Origin: CAYFWF01 sp964346815
Lineage (GTDB): Bacteria; Acidobacteriota; Aminicenantia; Aminicenantales; Aminicenantaceae
Reading direction: 5' to 3'
Length of the DNA: 64,000 bases
Assembly: GCA_964346815.1 (NCBI GenBank)
Contig: CAYFWF010000047.1
Span: 5,513-69,512, forward strand
Position numbers and translations under genes: made by a program. Below the pieces are notes generated by a model. The model had not been told where the DNA came from, did not search any database, and was given only the letters and a program-made list of their open reading frames with translations. Positions 63,429-64,000 of this stretch are shown one piece after another (the stretch's first letter is position 1; each line of letters starts with the position of its first letter).

Positions 63429-64000
63429 ATGGCTAAATACTACATCGGAACGGCGGGCTGGAGCTATAAAGACTGGGAAGGAATCGTTTATCCAATAAAA
63501 AAAAGCGCAAATTTTCATCCTTTGATTTTTTTGGCGCAGTACATAAATGTCGTTGAGATCAACAGCACATTCTACAGGCCCCCAGCCTTAAGAATTTCTT
63601 TATCCTGGATAAAGCGGGTCAAAGACTATCCTGAATTCCTGTTCACAGTCAAGCTGCATCAGATTTTCACCCACCAAAGGAAAGGATTCTCCCAAAAAGA
63701 CGTGGATGAATTCAAGCTGGGCATTGAACCTCTGAAGGCACATAAGAGGCTTGCGGCCATTCTGGTACAATTCCCGTGGTCTTTTGCCCGAACCTCCATC
63801 AACCTCGATTATCTGGTCAACCTATTCAATCAGTTTTCCGATTTTCCTCTAGCCCTTGAAGTCAGGCATGGTTCCTGGGATGACAGGGATTTCTTTGAGT
63901 TTCTATCCGAACACAGGGTATGTTTCTGCAATATCGACCAGCCGATTTTTCGAAACTCCATTAAGCCCAGTTCCATCAGCACAAATCCCGAATTCTCTTA
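63429..64000 (+). CDS. DUF72 domain protein (partial, 3' end outside window)
   Basis: The frame is open from ATG 63429 to the window edge (190 codons). It begins with YYIGTAGWSYKDWEGIVYP, the unmistakable DUF72 opening. VVEINSTFYRPP, FTVKLHQIFTHQRK, LAAILVQFPWSFA and FPLALEVRHGSWDDRDFF follow. The family has a TIM-barrel fold distantly related to xylose-isomerase-like enzymes and its biochemical role is unknown. The gene is divergent from the TPR gene. Confidence 0.9.
   Translation, partial: MAKYYIGTAGWSYKDWEGIVYPIKKSANFHPLIFLAQYINVVEINSTFYRPPALRISLSWIKRVKDYPEFLFTVKLHQIFTHQRKGFSQKDVDEFKLGIEPLKAHKRLAAILVQFPWSFARTSINLDYLVNLFNQFSDFPLALEVRHGSWDDRDFFEFLSEHRVCFCNIDQPIFRNSIKPSSISTNPEFS

Noticed and set aside
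1..64000. CRISPR arrays, rRNA genes, prophage or transposase genes
   Set aside because: No regular 25-40 bp repeat-spacer pattern, no rRNA sequence and no integrase, capsid or transposase motifs were found.

Overview
The window looks like chromosome of a Gram-negative, Acidobacteriota-type bacterium. A Candidatus Aminicenantes-like lineage is my inference from protein style, not from a marker search. The envelope evidence is lpxC, TonB-dependent and beta-barrel outer-membrane proteins ending in aromatic residues, an RND efflux system, and many signal-peptide or lipoprotein genes. Most of the window is housekeeping or conserved accessory DNA. I see no rRNA, CRISPR array, intact prophage or recognisable transposase.

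Layout. 1-4.8 kb: the end of an RND adaptor, a heavy-metal-type RND pump and a DUF4198 protein. 4.8-9.4 kb: a secreted esterase-TPR fusion, a beta-propeller-like secreted protein, a broken CBM9/DUF5916 outer-membrane gene, and a tRNA-Leu(UAA) gene split by a 190-bp insertion. 9.6-15.4 kb: an ArsA-like ATPase, a small partner, a CDP-alcohol phosphatidyltransferase, a repeat-rich gap and an Oar-like TonB receptor. 15.4-20.1 kb: glmS, glmU, a TPR protein and lpxC, i.e. UDP-GlcNAc and lipid A supply. 20.2-25.5 kb: larB, then dnaG-rpoD, tRNA-Met and a zinc-ribbon coiled-coil protein. 25.5-32.3 kb (minus): an acyl-CoA synthetase, gyrA and gyrB. 32.6-33.8 kb: a DRG-like GTPase and tRNA-Pro. 34.3-40 kb: a ferredoxin-like DUF362 protein with a class V aminotransferase, then a three-gene ABC-2 exporter. 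40-44.3 kb (minus): a VIT/VWA protein, a HAD phosphatase and an M14/AspA-like peptidase. 44.4-51.4 kb: small membrane and DNA-binding proteins, a very large NtrY-like histidine kinase, a beta-barrel and a flavodoxin. 51.4-54.6 kb: a meaB-type GTPase with acyl-CoA dehydrogenase, a cupin and acylphosphatase. 54.8-64 kb: a pyrimidine kinase, an EIIA / PII-like / two-antiporter operon, penicillin acylase, an orphan binding lipoprotein, a TPR protein and the start of a DUF72 gene.

The most unusual non-coding content is two families of dispersed intergenic elements with long complementary ends. One family shows compensatory base changes between copies, so it may be a structured RNA or a MITE-like element. 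Other points worth a look are the split tRNA-Leu, three genes whose -10 box lies only 6-7 bases before the start codon (probable leaderless mRNAs), a perfect palindrome over the promoter of a ribbon-helix-helix gene, and the EIIA-PII-antiporter operon, in which one antiporter has lost its acidic core.
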